Part shown: positions 43,962 to 55,124 of the stretch, in pieces
How the letters are laid out: each line of letters starts with the position of its first letter
Numbering within the stretch: position 1 is the first letter of the stretch
From: Poa pratensis
Lineage: Eukaryota; Streptophyta; Magnoliopsida; Poales; Poaceae
Assembly: GCA_947311845.1 (NCBI GenBank)
Contig: CAMZMU010000081.1
Coordinates: 4,657,473-4,721,472, forward strand
Length of the DNA stretch: 64,000 bases
Reading direction: 5' to 3'
The notes under the pieces: model-generated
The model's input: only the letters and a program-made list of their open reading frames with translations
What the model was told of the DNA's origin: nothing
The model's database searches: none
Program-made: the position numbers and the translations under genes

Positions 43962-46556
43962 GTGTATAGCTCCCCGGCTAAGAATCTTAGGGCTGCAGCG
44001 GCAGCGCGAGCCGAATTAAGTACATTAACCGGGGATGCTTGGCGCAAGCAGGCGGAGAGAGTCAATGAGCTTGTAGATGTGTGCAACAGGCAGAATGAAG
44101 CCTACCGGAAAGCTAATCCGGATGCTGGTGGTTCCCGTGTAGTGGTGTCGGTTAAGGCTGCTAGCCAGAAGTCTAAGGGCCAGGCGTCATCTCCGCATGT
44201 TGTAGTTGACCGATCCCCAAGTGTGAACTCGGGTAAGAGCAAGCAGCTGCAAACCTATGATGCCGTATATGCGGGCAAGCAGCTAGCAGCTCAAGGAAGA
44301 GGCGGACAAAGCAGAAACAGTGGTGGTCAAGGCAATCTGGGTGCCGGAAGGGGAAATTCGGCTGGCCGAGGTCAACCACCACGCCATCCCGGACAGCAAA
44401 TGATGGCACAGGTGCAGCAGCAAAGTGGTGGCCAGGTGGGCTACCGCTATGACGATGGCAATTCGGCTATGGCGCGAGCCGGATACCAGACGTATGACAA
44501 TGCACTGGCGTCGAGACTGGGGCCTCGGATGTTGGATCCGGATGATCAGCGTCTCAAGTTGGACAGAATCTACCAGTCCGAGAAGCTGGAAGAGCAAGGC
44601 CCACCGGGTCCACCATGCTTTGGACCTCGGATAATGAATGAGCCAAGTGTGCCGTTGTTCCAGCTCGGCCGCAACACGAAGCCGTATAATGGCAGCACCA
44701 AGCCACAGGATTGGCTGACGGACTATGTATCATCAGTGCACATTGCGGGGGGCAATCGCCGATGGGCGGTCCGGTATCTCCCGCATATGTTAGAAGGTCC
44801 AGCCCGGATCTGGTTGAATAACTTGCCGCCGGGTAGTATCAATTGTTGGATGGATTTGGAACAGGCGTTTAACAGCAACTTCTCCAGCACCTACAAGAGG
44901 CCAAACCGACCTCAGCTCCTGGCTGCGTGCAAGCAGGAAGAGAGGGAGACAGACCGAGAGTATTTGACTCGGTGGAGCAACATGCGCAATTCTTGCGAAG
45001 GTGTAGTAGAGGAGCAGGCCATTTCATGGTTTGCGCAGGGATGCAGGCATGGTACCCCACTTTGGCAGAAACTCCAAAGAGATATGCCAAAAACCCTGGC
45101 AGATATGATCCGGATAGCAGACACGTATGCACTGGGTGATCCAACACAGCCCGCATTGGATGCAGTGGGAGCAAACAGGAGGCAACCGGTTAATAACCGA
45201 GTTGGACCATTAAGGCCCAGTGACCGACATGAATTCGGTTACAAGAGGAGAGATCCGGATTACAGATACGGTTCTGATCAAGTTGCTGCGGTAAACATGG
45301 ACCAACCCGGAGCGGGAGATAGCCAGAGGCAAAAAACTGATGGTCCGGCTTGGAGGCCGAATCAAGGTGCTTGGCCGAAGAAAGTGTGGGAGGGACCAAG
45401 TCCACCTCTGACTTTTGAGTCCAGATTAGATGGGCCTTGCTGTTATCACACCACTGATCCGCGCAAACCGGCTAATCATTCGACCCGGAACTGTAGTTGG
45501 CATCACCGCATTCAGGCGGAAGGTCAAAGAGGACCACCTCAGAGAGGTGCTCCTAGACCGAATTTCAGGCCAAACATGCCGCTAACCGGAGCCAATGCAA
45601 CCCCGGTGAACGCTGGAGCTCCGAGGCCAGCAGCAACGAAGCCGGTTAACCTGGTGAACATGGGAGGCAATGACAATGATGTTGGCCCAAGTAGGCAAGG
45701 TGGATACCCTGGAAATGATTACAAGGAAGCACATCAGAGTTATGTGGTTTTCGTGACCGAGCCAACTGACAAGAAAAGTCAGTTGAGAAGAGCAAAGGAG
45801 GTGAATGCAGTGATGCCAGCAGTTCCAAAGTACTTGAACTGGTCTGAGCAGGAAATCACGTGGAGCAGGGCGGATAATCCCCGAATCATGCCAAGTCCAG
45901 GAACCTATGCGCTAGTCGTGGATCCGACTCTGGTTGGGCCCAAGCTGAATGTGAAGTTTAGCCGAGTCTTGGTTGACAATGGCAGTGCCATAAACATCAT
46001 GTATCGGGATACAATGGTCAAGTTGGGTATTTCGCCGAATCAGTTGCAACAGAGCAGTTGTACTTTCCATGGCATAGTACCCGGGGTGTCTTGTTCCCCC
46101 ATGGGTAAGATCTGGGTGGATGTGTTGTTTGGTACCAGGGACAATCACAGACTTGAGAGTCTCGAGTTCGAGGTGGTGGATTTGGAAAGCCCATACCATG
46201 CTCTGCTTGGCAGGCCAGCATTAGCCAAGTTCATGATATCTACTCATGTGGCCTACCTCAAGATGAAAATGCCTGGCCCGAATGGTGTTATCACCGTTGC
46301 GGGAGACTACAAGAAGGCCATACAGTGTGCTACAGTTGGTTCTAACTTAGCCGAATCACTGGTGATACAAGCTGAAAAGAGCAAGATGCACGAGGTGGTG
46401 GCAATGGCGAAGTCGGCTCAGTTAGGCGTGCTGGCCATGACCAATCCGGATGCGGGTGCAACATTTGAGGTGCCCAAGGAGACGAAGAAGATCCCCATTG
46501 ACCCGGAGAACCCGGAGCGCATGGCCATCATTGGTGCCGGGCTGGATGAGAAATAG
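43962..46556 (+). CDS. gag-protease of element B
   Basis: 864-codon frame. The gag capsid (Retrotrans_gag) lies around 44690-45150, with ARIWLNNLPPGSI, YKRPNRPQLLAACKQEERE and EYLTRWSNMRN. A Cys/His cluster follows near 45440-45500 (CCYHTTDPRKPANHSTRNC), perhaps a modified zinc finger. The aspartic protease has its active site as DNGSAIN (Asp codon at 45975) rather than the usual D-T/S-G, as often in this lineage, and the flap-side YHALLGRPAL. By family knowledge gag packages the RNA and the protease matures the polyprotein. The frame ends at a UAG (46554-46556) directly followed, in the same frame, by pol. The first codon (GTG at 43962) is not a real start; the reading continues from the broken upstream part. 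Confidence 0.88.
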   Translation: MYSSPAKNLRAAAAARAELSTLTGDAWRKQAERVNELVDVCNRQNEAYRKANPDAGGSRVVVSVKAASQKSKGQASSPHVVVDRSPSVNSGKSKQLQTYDAVYAGKQLAAQGRGGQSRNSGGQGNLGAGRGNSAGRGQPPRHPGQQMMAQVQQQSGGQVGYRYDDGNSAMARAGYQTYDNALASRLGPRMLDPDDQRLKLDRIYQSEKLEEQGPPGPPCFGPRIMNEPSVPLFQLGRNTKPYNGSTKPQDWLTDYVSSVHIAGGNRRWAVRYLPHMLEGPARIWLNNLPPGSINCWMDLEQAFNSNFSSTYKRPNRPQLLAACKQEERETDREYLTRWSNMRNSCEGVVEEQAISWFAQGCRHGTPLWQKLQRDMPKTLADMIRIADTYALGDPTQPALDAVGANRRQPVNNRVGPLRPSDRHEFGYKRRDPDYRYGSDQVAAVNMDQPGAGDSQRQKTDGPAWRPNQGAWPKKVWEGPSPPLTFESRLDGPCCYHTTDPRKPANHSTRNCSWHHRIQAEGQRGPPQRGAPRPNFRPNMPLTGANATPVNAGAPRPAATKPVNLVNMGGNDNDVGPSRQGGYPGNDYKEAHQSYVVFVTEPTDKKSQLRRAKEVNAVMPAVPKYLNWSEQEITWSRADNPRIMPSPGTYALVVDPTLVGPKLNVKFSRVLVDNGSAINIMYRDTMVKLGISPNQLQQSSCTFHGIVPGVSCSPMGKIWVDVLFGTRDNHRLESLEFEVVDLESPYHALLGRPALAKFMISTHVAYLKMKMPGPNGVITVAGDYKKAIQCATVGSNLAESLVIQAEKSKMHEVVAMAKSAQLGVLAMTNPDAGATFEVPKETKKIPIDPENPERMAIIGAGLDEK
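46554..46556 (+). other. In-frame UAG between protease and reverse transcriptase
   Basis: GAG AAA UAG GAA AGC: the next codons (ESALCHFLRENRDIFAWS) continue the polyprotein in the same frame until the RT. The stop is either a CAG-to-TAG mutation or a read-through signal. No known read-through motif (CARYYA) follows. Confidence 0.85.
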
Positions 46557-49500
46557 GAAAGCGCGCTCTGTCACTTCCTCCGTGAGAATCGGGATATCTT
46601 TGCATGGTCGGCTAAGGACCTGCCTGGTGTTCCGAGGGAGTTGGCAGAGCACTCTTTATTTGTCAGGCCGGATGTAAAACCGGTGAGGCAACCGACTCGG
46701 CGTCTCTCAGATGATCGAAGAAAAGTGGTGCTTGATGAGCTGGCTAAGCTGCTTGCAGCCGGATTTATTATGGAGGTGTTGCATCCAGACTGGATATCCA
46801 ATCCGGTTCTGGTAGAGAAGAAGAAGGACGAACCAGCTGTGGTCAAGGTGTGGCGTATGTGCATCGACTTCACCAATCTGAACAAGGCATGCCCGAAGGA
46901 TCCATTTCCTTTACCTCGGATTGATCAAGTGATCGATTCCACTGCTGGGTGTGAGTTGTTGTCTTTCATTGATGCGTACTCTGGTTTTCACCAGATACCA
47001 CTGAACCCTAAAGATCAAATAAAGACTGCTTTTATTACCCCGTACGGGGCGTATTGCTATCGTGTCATGTGTTTCGGTTTGAGAAATGCCGGTGCAACTT
47101 ATCAGAGATGTATGCAGAAATGCTTACACTCCCAAATGGGCAAAAATGTGCAGGTGTATGTCGATGATATCGTCATCAAAACTAAAGAAAAGCACACTCT
47201 CCTCGAGGATCTCGAGGAAACATTTGTGAACTTAAGAAAATATCGTTTGAAATTGAATCCGGATAAATGCACTTTTGGTGTCCCGGCTGGAAAGTTGCTC
47301 GGTTTCCTTGTATCGAGCCGAGGTATTGAGGTGAATCCGGCTAAGATCCGAGCCATAGAAAGAATGAAACTGCCAAAATGTCTGAAAGATGTACAAAAAT
47401 TCACCGGGTGTTTAGCCTCGTTGAGTCGGTTTGTGAGTCGGCTAGGAGAAAAAGCCTTGCCCTTGTATCAGTTGATGAAAAAGAGCACCGGGTTCACGTG
47501 GACCCCGCAAGCAGATTCGGCTTTCAACGAATTAAAAAAGATGTTGTCCACTGCACCAATTCTGGCGTCACCTTTGCCGAATGAGCCAATGCTACTTTAC
47601 ATTGCGGCCACTAACCGGGTCGTAAGTGTGGTTATTGTGGTAGAAAGAGAAGAAGAGGGCAAATCCGTGCAGAGGCCGGTGTACTATTTGAGTGAGGTGA
47701 TCTCAACTTCGAAGCAAAATTATCCTCACTACCAAAAGATGACATATGGTGTGTACCTGGCGGTCAAGAAGTTGAAACATTACTTCCAAGAGCATCCGAT
47801 TACAGTGGTGTGTGAAGCTCCAATTGCGGAGATCATTGGGTGCAAAGATGCAACTGGCCGAGTTGCCAAATGGGCGATAGAAGTGTCTCCTTACACACCG
47901 CATTATGAGAGAAGAGATGCTATCAAGTCTCAGGCTTTGCCGGATTTCCTTTGTGACTGGGCTGAGATGCAATATGAACCACCTAAACCGGATTACAATT
48001 ACTGGAGGTTGCACTTTGACGGTTCCAAATGCAAAATCGGGCTAGGTGCTGGGGTGGTGCTCACATCACCAAAACAGGATCAATTGCGATATGTATTGCA
48101 GATTCATTTCTCAGCGTCAAACAATGTAGCCGAGTATGAGGCACTGATCCATGGGCTTAATGTGGCTCGGGACATCGGCGTTCGCCGGATTGAATGTTTC
48201 GGTGATTCGGATTTGGTCGTGCAGCAATCTTCTGGAAATTGGGATGCTCTTGATGCCAATATGGCACTGTATCGGTTTCATGTTCAGAAAATTTCGGGAT
48301 TTTTTGAAGGCTGTGAGTACAAGCATATACCTCGGCTGGAAAACCAAGCTGCAGATGTTCTGTCAAAACTCGGGTCGTCTAGGGAGGCAATCCCACCCGG
48401 AATATCCTTGAATCATCTAAGGGTCCCTTCAATCAAACCTTCGCCTGATTCCGAGTCGATTTTTATTCCCAAGCAAGAATCCGAAGCTATTCCTATGAAT
48501 GTTGATGTTGAGTATATCGAGGAAGACCCGGGGACTGCATGCCCGGACTCGGGGACTGCTCACACAGATTCGGAAAATGCTAACCGAGTCTTGGGAAAGA
48601 GGAGCAGAGATGAAGATGATGCTAACCGGATTGTGGGGAATGGACAGAAGCTGATAGAAGAAATAATGGCGGCCAAACCTGTGGAAGAAAATGAGCACTT
48701 GTTCCCTTTGCATCCAGTACCAGAGTGGGCTGAAGAGATCATGAAATTCATCGAGGAAGGAAGCTTGCCAAGCGATGAAACCAAGGCTAGGCGTGTCCAG
48801 AGGAGATCCAAGGCTTATACCATCATCAACAAGGAGTTATACAAAAGAAGTGTAACCGAGGTGTTGCAGCGCTGCGTGGAGCCAGCAGAGGGCAAGGAGA
48901 TGCTCCTAGAGATACACCAAGGTGAATGTGGACATCATTGCAGTACAAGAGCCCTGGTGGCTAAAGTGTTCCGGCATGGATTTTATTGGCCCACTGCTCA
49001 TGCAGATGCGGAGGACATAGTCCGCAGATGTGAAGGATGCCAGAGATTTGCTAAGCAAACACACTTACCCGCATCGGCACTGAAGACAATTCCTATTACT
49101 TGGCCATTTGCTGTGTGGTGTTTGGATATGGTGGGAGATTTCAAGCCGGCTAGGGGCAACATGACACATATGCTGGTGATGGTGGATAAGTTCACCAAGT
49201 GGATAGAGGTGAAACCAATCCGGAAAGTGGATGGCCGTTCGGCTGTAACCTTCTTGAAAGAAATCATTTTGAGATACGGATACCCTCATAGCATCATCTC
49301 GGATAACGGCACGAACTTTGCTGTCGGAGAGTTTGCCCGATTCTGCATGGATAAGGGGATCCGGTTAGACATAGCCTCAGTGGCGCATCCAGAGTCCAAT
49401 GGACAAGTGGAAAGATCAAATGCTCTAGTGTTAGCCGGCATCAAGGCTCGTCTCATTGAACCATTGTTGAAAACTCCGGGGTGCTGGATAGATGAAATTC

Positions 49501-49964
49501 CATCAGTTCTTTGGGGTCTAAGGACTACACCGAATCGGTCAACAGGCTACACGCCATTCTTTCTGGTTTATGGGGCAGAAGCTGTCCTACCCACTGACAT
49601 AGAATATGATGCACCAAGGGTGGCAATGTACACTGAAACCGAGGCAAAAGAGGCCCGGGAAGATGCAGTGGATCTGCTAGAGGAAGCAAGAGAGTTGGCC
49701 CTGTCTCGGACAGCAATATACCAGCAAAATCTCAGGCGTTATCATAGCCGAAAAATCAGTCCTCGAGTGTTTCATGAGGGTGATCTAGTGCTGAGGCTGG
49801 TGCAGCGCAGCAAAGGCCGACACAAATTGTCACCTCCATGGGAGGGACCATTCATTGTGAGCAGGGCTATGCACAATGACTCGTACTACCTTGTAGATGC
49901 ACAGGAACCAAGGGAGGATGGCCTGGACAGACCCGGACAAGAAACCAAGCGACCTGGAATGTAG
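46557..49964 (+). CDS. pol of element B: RT, dual RNase H, integrase
   Basis: Same frame as gag-protease. The first in-frame ATG is 46641, but similarity begins right after the UAG at 46557. Reverse transcriptase: FPLPRIDQVIDSTAG, then YVDD near 47157. The retroviral-type RNase H (YYLSEVIS, LKHYF) has a poor catalytic core (IAATNR instead of D). A second, archaeal-type RNase H at about 48010-48380 keeps LHFDGS, NVAEYEAL, GDSDL and AADVLS. Dual RNase H marks the Tat lineage. A spacer with PGTACPDSGTAH follows, then integrase: zinc finger with CEGCQ, catalytic CLDMVG, SDNGTNF, HPESNGQVE. By comparison with element A, a base is missing near 49955, so the frame ends at 49964 with GM instead of the last 11 residues. 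The protein would make cDNA and insert it. Confidence 0.92.
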   Translation, partial: ESALCHFLRENRDIFAWSAKDLPGVPRELAEHSLFVRPDVKPVRQPTRRLSDDRRKVVLDELAKLLAAGFIMEVLHPDWISNPVLVEKKKDEPAVVKVWRMCIDFTNLNKACPKDPFPLPRIDQVIDSTAGCELLSFIDAYSGFHQIPLNPKDQIKTAFITPYGAYCYRVMCFGLRNAGATYQRCMQKCLHSQMGKNVQVYVDDIVIKTKEKHTLLEDLEETFVNLRKYRLKLNPDKCTFGVPAGKLLGFLVSSRGIEVNPAKIRAIERMKLPKCLKDVQKFTGCLASLSRFVSRLGEKALPLYQLMKKSTGFTWTPQADSAFNELKKMLSTAPILASPLPNEPMLLYIAATNRVVSVVIVVEREEEGKSVQRPVYYLSEVISTSKQNYPHYQKMTYGVYLAVKKLKHYFQEHPITVVCEAPIAEIIGCKDATGRVAKWAIEVSPYTPHYERRDAIKSQALPDFLCDWAEMQYEPPKPDYNYWRLHFDGSKCKIGLGAGVVLTSPKQDQLRYVLQIHFSASNNVAEYEALIHGLNVARDIGVRRIECFGDSDLVVQQSSGNWDALDANMALYRFHVQKISGFFEGCEYKHIPRLENQAADVLSKLGSSREAIPPGISLNHLRVPSIKPSPDSESIFIPKQESEAIPMNVDVEYIEEDPGTACPDSGTAHTDSENANRVLGKRSRDEDDANRIVGNGQKLIEEIMAAKPVEENEHLFPLHPVPEWAEEIMKFIEEGSLPSDETKARRVQRRSKAYTIINKELYKRSVTEVLQRCVEPAEGKEMLLEIHQGECGHHCSTRALVAKVFRHGFYWPTAHADAEDIVRRCEGCQRFAKQTHLPASALKTIPITWPFAVWCLDMVGDFKPARGNMTHMLVMVDKFTKWIEVKPIRKVDGRSAVTFLKEIILRYGYPHSIISDNGTNFAVGEFARFCMDKGIRLDIASVAHPESNGQVERSNALVLAGIKARLIEPLLKTPGCWIDEIPSVLWGLRTTPNRSTGYTPFFLVYGAEAVLPTDIEYDAPRVAMYTETEAKEAREDAVDLLEEARELALSRTAIYQQNLRRYHSRKISPRVFHEGDLVLRLVQRSKGRHKLSPPWEGPFIVSRAMHNDSYYLVDAQEPREDGLDRPGQETKRPGM

Positions 49965-49975
49965 CTCTGCTTCGA

Positions 49976-50599
49976 CCCTTTTACTCTTAAGGGCGCAATG
50001 TATGTATTTCGGTTTATCATAAATGAAATCGCAGTAATCCGAGTCTGGACTCGGGGACTGCTTCGTCCTTATGCATGTGTTGTTTATTACTGTTTTGTTT
50101 TTTACTGTTCGTGTGCCGAATTGCTTTGAACCCCGTCCCAAAATTCAAGTAATGTATGTTGTGTTGTTGATCTCGTGACTCGACTGACAAACACCAAAAT
50201 GGTAGTCAAGAGCAGAGATGAGGAATATGGGAAACATGAAAATGGACTCGGGGACTCGGTCCAAAACCGATTCGGCACGCGTCGTTTACTAACCCCTGTT
50301 ATTTATTTTTTCGTTTATGTTGAATGATTCTAAACCACAACTCGCATGTTTCAAGTATTGTATGCTATGATTCCTATCTTGTGACTCGACTGTCAAAACA
50401 CCCAAAGAGGTAGACAAGAGCAAAGATTTGGCAAAAGTAGTAAACAAGAAAACAGACTCGGGGACTCGGTTTAAGATGATCCAACATAAACCTTGTCCGG
50501 ATCGCGTTAAGCATAATAAGCATAGTCTCGAAAGAACTTAAAATAGTCTATTACATCTGCTCCCGGCATACCGGGGATTTAATGTTTTTGTTAAGTACT
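49976..50599 (+). other. Post-pol spacer of element B with PPT-like decamers
   Basis: Non-coding. Two related blocks around 'cttgtgactcgactg' (50165 and 50380), each followed by CTCGGGGACT (50247 and 50457); another at 50050. Same plan as 702-1295 in element A. Confidence 0.75.
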
Positions 50600-53500
50600 T
50601 CAGGGTGCAGCGGACTCGGTCGCGGCAGACTCGGTCATAGGAGTTTCGGTTGCGGGAACTTCTGTGGTAGGAGCCTCGGTTAGCGGAGCTTCGGGGGCAC
50701 GGGCTTCAGCTACGGGTGCTTCGGTTGAAGTGGACGCGGTTACGGGAGGTTCTGTTGCTGGAGCAGACTCAGAAGATGGTGGCACTTCGGAAGTAATCTT
50801 GACTGGAGAGCTTGAAGGATGGGCGGATTCGGAAATATCCGGATCAGGTGAAGCCTGTTTAGTAATCACAGTCAAGTTAGTGGCTGGAATCACAGGAGAC
50901 TCGGTTGGAGTTTGTTCGGTGAGCTTGGCCGAGTCGGAGGCTGGTACCTTGCTGGATTCTTCTTCATCAGACTCGCCCTCAGAGTCGGCATATTCTTCTG
51001 CGGAGGCATCGTCCGATTCCTCTTCTTCAGTCTCTTCCCCATCGGAATAGACCGGAGCGTCCAGATCAAGATGCTTGGTGCGTGCAAATTCGGCCATGAA
51101 GTTGGCGGCTTCTTCACGGATCTTGATCCGGGTAGGGTCTGTAGCCCATGGAGAACCTTCGCGAAATGAGCGCACTTTGGCAAGGTCAATTAGCTCATAC
51201 CAGGACATGATGAATAGTAAAGCTGCGTCAGCACCAGCGCGGGCGGATGAAGACCTCCACTGCTGTAACCGAGTCATCGCTTGGTCCAGGTCTCTGATCA
51301 GCTCCTCCGCAGGCACAACTTGCCGCGCTTCAGGAAACAAGATTCGGTGAGCCTTGAGACTGGCATTAAGCAGACCAATATGGGAATCCTTCAGAGGAGC
51401 AATCCGAGCCTTAAGTGCTGTAATATGATCTTCGATGTCCCATGTCTCTGGTAGAGGAGCCTCGGTTAATTTAGCTCTCTCAGCTCGGGCGTCTCTCACA
51501 GCCCTGGCGGCTTGAAGCCGGATGCTGGTAAACTCTCCTACAAACAAATAAGCTAATACTGAGTTCAGCGAGAAGGAACACAAGCATATGTATCGGTTAA
51601 GAGCAGAAAGAAAAAAGGGGATTCGGTGAACTTACGATCCATGTCATCGTTAAGGCTAGCAAGTGCAGCAAGCCATTTCGCACTGGCCGCTTTGTGAGCA
51701 CTCAGTTCTTCTTTAGCCGCTTTGACTTCGGCTTCAGATTCGGCAATGGTCGTTTGAATTTGCTGGTCCAGTCTGGCCCGCTTCTCAAGTCCGGCTTTGA
51801 AAGTATCCCGATCCTTCTGGATTATGTCTTTTTCACGCTTCAGCGTATCCCGCTCTCCTTTAACCTTGTTCTTCACTTTTTCAACTCGGTCAAGCTCTCG
51901 CTGGAGCCGAGTTACCTCTGATTTTTCCTCGGATAAAGCGCGCTTGTGCTCTTCTTCTTTCTTGTCCATTTCAAGACAGAGCCCATCGAAGGAAGTTTGG
52001 AGCTTCTGGTGCTGATGGGCGAGCTGCTTAAAGAGCTTGCCGCGAGCGGTCATGGTTTCCTGAAAGAAAACAGGCAAATGGCGTCAAAAGAATCTCGGGG
52101 ACTGGCCCGAGATTAACCGAATCAGTTGGAAAAGAGACTCGGGGACTGGAAGTCCCACGGTGTCCTCGGTTAAGGCAACATTCATGTTAAGTTTTTTAGA
52201 GATTCAAGCCGAATGACTTTCTTACTCGGAGGAGTATCAGTCGTTCGACCCGAATCTCGGGGACTGGGTATAGTACTATTTGATCATGTTAAAATAAAAG
52301 CAAGATTCGGAAAAGTTTACCTCAAACACCCGGTTAGCTTCAGTAACCGAGGTCTGTACAGAGTGTAATGATTGAAACATCCGACTAGGCCCAGCCGGAT
52401 GTGGCGCTGAAGGAGAAAAATCTTTGGCGAGGTCAGCATCATTCCAAGCTTCAATGAATTGCTTGGCGGACTCGAGCTTATCGCTGCTCGGAGGGCGGGG
52501 ATTCGACGGACTGGCCGAATCGAATCGCTGATGGGGCGGCAGAAACCTTCTTGCTAGCAACCACCTGCTTATCCGAGGTGGTTGGAGTTGTGCCAGAGGC
52601 ACCTTGAGTCGGCTTGGGTTGCGGTGACCCACCCGGAGTCTGCTTCGGATGTGGCTCCTTGTGCTGCTTCTCGGAAACTTGCTGTTGCTGTTGCTGCTTC
52701 TGCTTTTTCTTCTTCTGCTGCTCTTGATTCAGCAGGGTTTGCGCTGCGGGAGTAGGGCGAGGATCCGGCTTAGGCAGGGGTAGCCGATGTCTTGGCCTTT
52801 TCCTTCTCCAGCTCCTTGAGAGGGCGTGGCCAACTTGAATCTCGGATGGGAGCCGAGGTTTCCTCACTCTCCAAGTCAATAACCGGCTCTGAGATGGGAG
52901 TCGGCTGAGGAATTTGGCAGTTGTACACGCGTCGGTGAGGTGGCAGTTCGGTCAGAGACTGGGTTTCCATGGCCGTATCCAGTGGAGGAATGGGAGAAGA
53001 AATGGAGGAATGAGTCTGCGCGGTGATGAGGACATCACTGCATAAAGCAAAGCAGACAGTTAACTCGGATATATATGACTCGGTTAACAGAGGAAGAAAG
53101 CAAATAAAGTGAAGTCAGTATTACCCCTTGGTGGTAGGCATCGGCTTGACGCGATTCGGCTTGTCGCCGGACTTCTTTCTTCTTTTTGTCTGTGGGGCAT
53201 CTGTTTCGGGCGCCTCAGCGCGTTTCCGAGAGGTCTCTTCAGTATCTTGTTTGGCTGGAACATAAGGAGGTGGTTTCCATGAAATCGGAATAGCGTCGAT
53301 GGGTTCTAAGAGGCAGCAATCTTCATCTTCCTCGTCGGAAATATGGTGAATGTTTGATTGCTTACCCTTGCGGACTGGCTTGGCACGGGGAATTGGCAAA
53401 TAGTCATCCGTATCCGGATCCTCTTCGCCCTCGCGCGGCGGGCTAAGATCCGGTGTCCATGCCTTGGTGGAGAGATCTCCGTCTTCAGTAAGTTGACGAT

Positions 53501-54469
53501 CAAACAGCTGCAAAAAAGATAATGCGAATCCGGATCAGGCCGGGGTTATTCAGATGAAGTAAGATTGAATTCGGAGAGTGGTGAGCTAACCTGTGGAGGA
53601 AGTTTTTCCCGGTAGAATGGCTTTACACCCCACCGCCATTTATCCGACATCTCATTGGCAGCAATGGCGTTTACCCGTCTGAAGACGGAAGCTTTGTCAA
53701 GCTCGTGCTTGCTGATCCGGGTAGGATCTAGTGCGCCACGCATGTGACATATCTTGTGATCACGCCTTTGAAGAGGGCTGACCCGGCGAGAGATGAAGGT
53801 CCGGAGGAGGTCGTCAGAGATCATACCATTCTTCAAAAAATCCTCCAGAGTGGTATGCACTGTCTGAAGTTCAGCAATTGTTTCAGCCGGATTGTAACCG
53901 AAGTTCAGTTCGGCTGTGGGCGGCTCCATCCTGAACTCGGGCAGATTGAGGGCATCATGGCCCTCAGCACTCTTCACATAAAGGAAGGTCCTTTGCCACT
54001 TCTTGACCGTGTCTAGGCCAGTGACACGGGGAAAGATGGATCCCTGCCTTGGCGTGATGCTAACCGAGCCGCAAGCAGTCAGTTGTTTCGGCTTGGTACC
54101 TGGAATGGTATGCTTGCGGAGGTGGAAGTATTTGGCCCATATATCCACACTCGGCCAGAGGCCGAGATAGCCTTCGCAGAAGGAAGTGAAAGCTGATAAA
54201 GAGACGAAGGCGTTCGCCGGGAGGTGGTGAAGTTGTAGTCCAAAAAAGTCCAGAAAGGCCCGGAAGAAGTCACTAGCAGGCAATCCGAACCCGCGCTCGA
54301 AATGCGCTATGAATACCACGCGCTCACCGGGTTCGGGGGCCGGTGCGAGTTCTTTTCCGGGTCTGCGGCATATAACTTGCGGCGTTATACGCCGGGTGGC
54401 TCGTAGCCATTCCAAATCATTCCGGGTAACATCAGATCCCTCCCATCTGCCGGGAGGAAGTTTGGCCAT
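50600..54469 (-). pseudogene. Antisense gene of element B (PF04195-like, 5 coding exons, frameshifted)
   Basis: Coding exons from splice sites and phase: 54469-53591, 53507-53125, 53037-52707 onward to the donor GAG|GTAAAC near 52321, 52059-51636, 51537-50600. Introns are 83, 87, about 260 and 98 bp. Exon 1 encodes the Transposase_28 ('putative gypsy type transposon') domain: HFERGFGLPASDFFRAFL, LHHLPANAFVSLSAF, EGYLGLWPS, KWQRTFLYVKS. Exon 3 is Gln/Pro-rich, exon 4 a long coiled coil (KSEVTRLQRELDRVEKV), exon 5 has REFTSIRLQAARAVRDARA and a Ser/Glu- and Thr/Pro-rich tail ending at 50600. Exon 3 contains two frameshifts (between 52773-52790 and near 52500-52540). Intron positions and phases match element A, so the gene is shared by two subfamilies. 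Function unknown; the coiled coils suggest a structural or interaction role. Confidence 0.82.
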
Positions 54470-54485
54470 AACCGACTCAGTTCTG

Positions 54486-54916
54486 CAGTAAAAAGGCAGA
54501 TAACCGGATTAGGAGATTCGGAATGCATGACACCAAAGAAGAGTCGGATAACATTGAAACCGAATCAGATCTAAGGTAACTCGGCTAATCTTATCCCGGG
54601 TAGGATTAACCGGGTCCAGTGGGGAAGGTGATGCGGTTGGAAATCGCAAACATCTTTCCGCGGGTTTCTAGGGTTTGGAAGATCTACAGCGGTGGTAAAA
54701 AAGAAAGAAAATTACGGGTAAAAACATCGTTGAACTGCTCCTACGGTGACAAGTCTTTCTAGGCTAGTCTGATGTAAAACTTGGAGAGAAAGTATACGGA
54801 GTATGCTATGGCATGAACATGGCTTAGATATGCATCAATCTAGCAAGAACAGGCATGTGTATTTCAAGAGTATGAACTTGTCACGGTGGCTATGGCGAGA
54901 GGAGGAAGAACTTACA
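54486..54916 (-). other. Probable 5'UTR intron of the antisense gene (element B)
   Basis: Donor CACT|GTAAGTTC (near 54916, minus strand) and acceptor TTTTTACTGCAG|AACTGAG just before the start codon at 54469. Inferred from sequence; no transcript data. Confidence 0.5.
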
Positions 54917-55114
54917 GTGCTGGTTCCTCGAAGGAGGAGTTCGACGGAGAAATGGCGGAGATGGGCGCGAGGCGCGGCTCCGGCGGTCTTGCTCTGGTGC
55001 GCTGTGCGTCCCCGGCGCGGCGAGTTTGGAGGTCGAGATTGTGGCGAGGACGGCGGCGCAGATGGTGTTCGTGGGGTGGGGAACGAGCGGAGAAGAAGAG
55101 AAACCACCGCACCC

Positions 55115-55124
55115 CTATTTATAG
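55115..55124 (-). promoter_or_regulatory. TATA box of the antisense gene (element B)
   Basis: CTATAAATAG on the minus strand, followed by CCGC-rich leader without ATG and the splice donor at about 54916. A good plant core-promoter match outside the LTR. Matching site in element A: 5540-5549. Confidence 0.65.
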
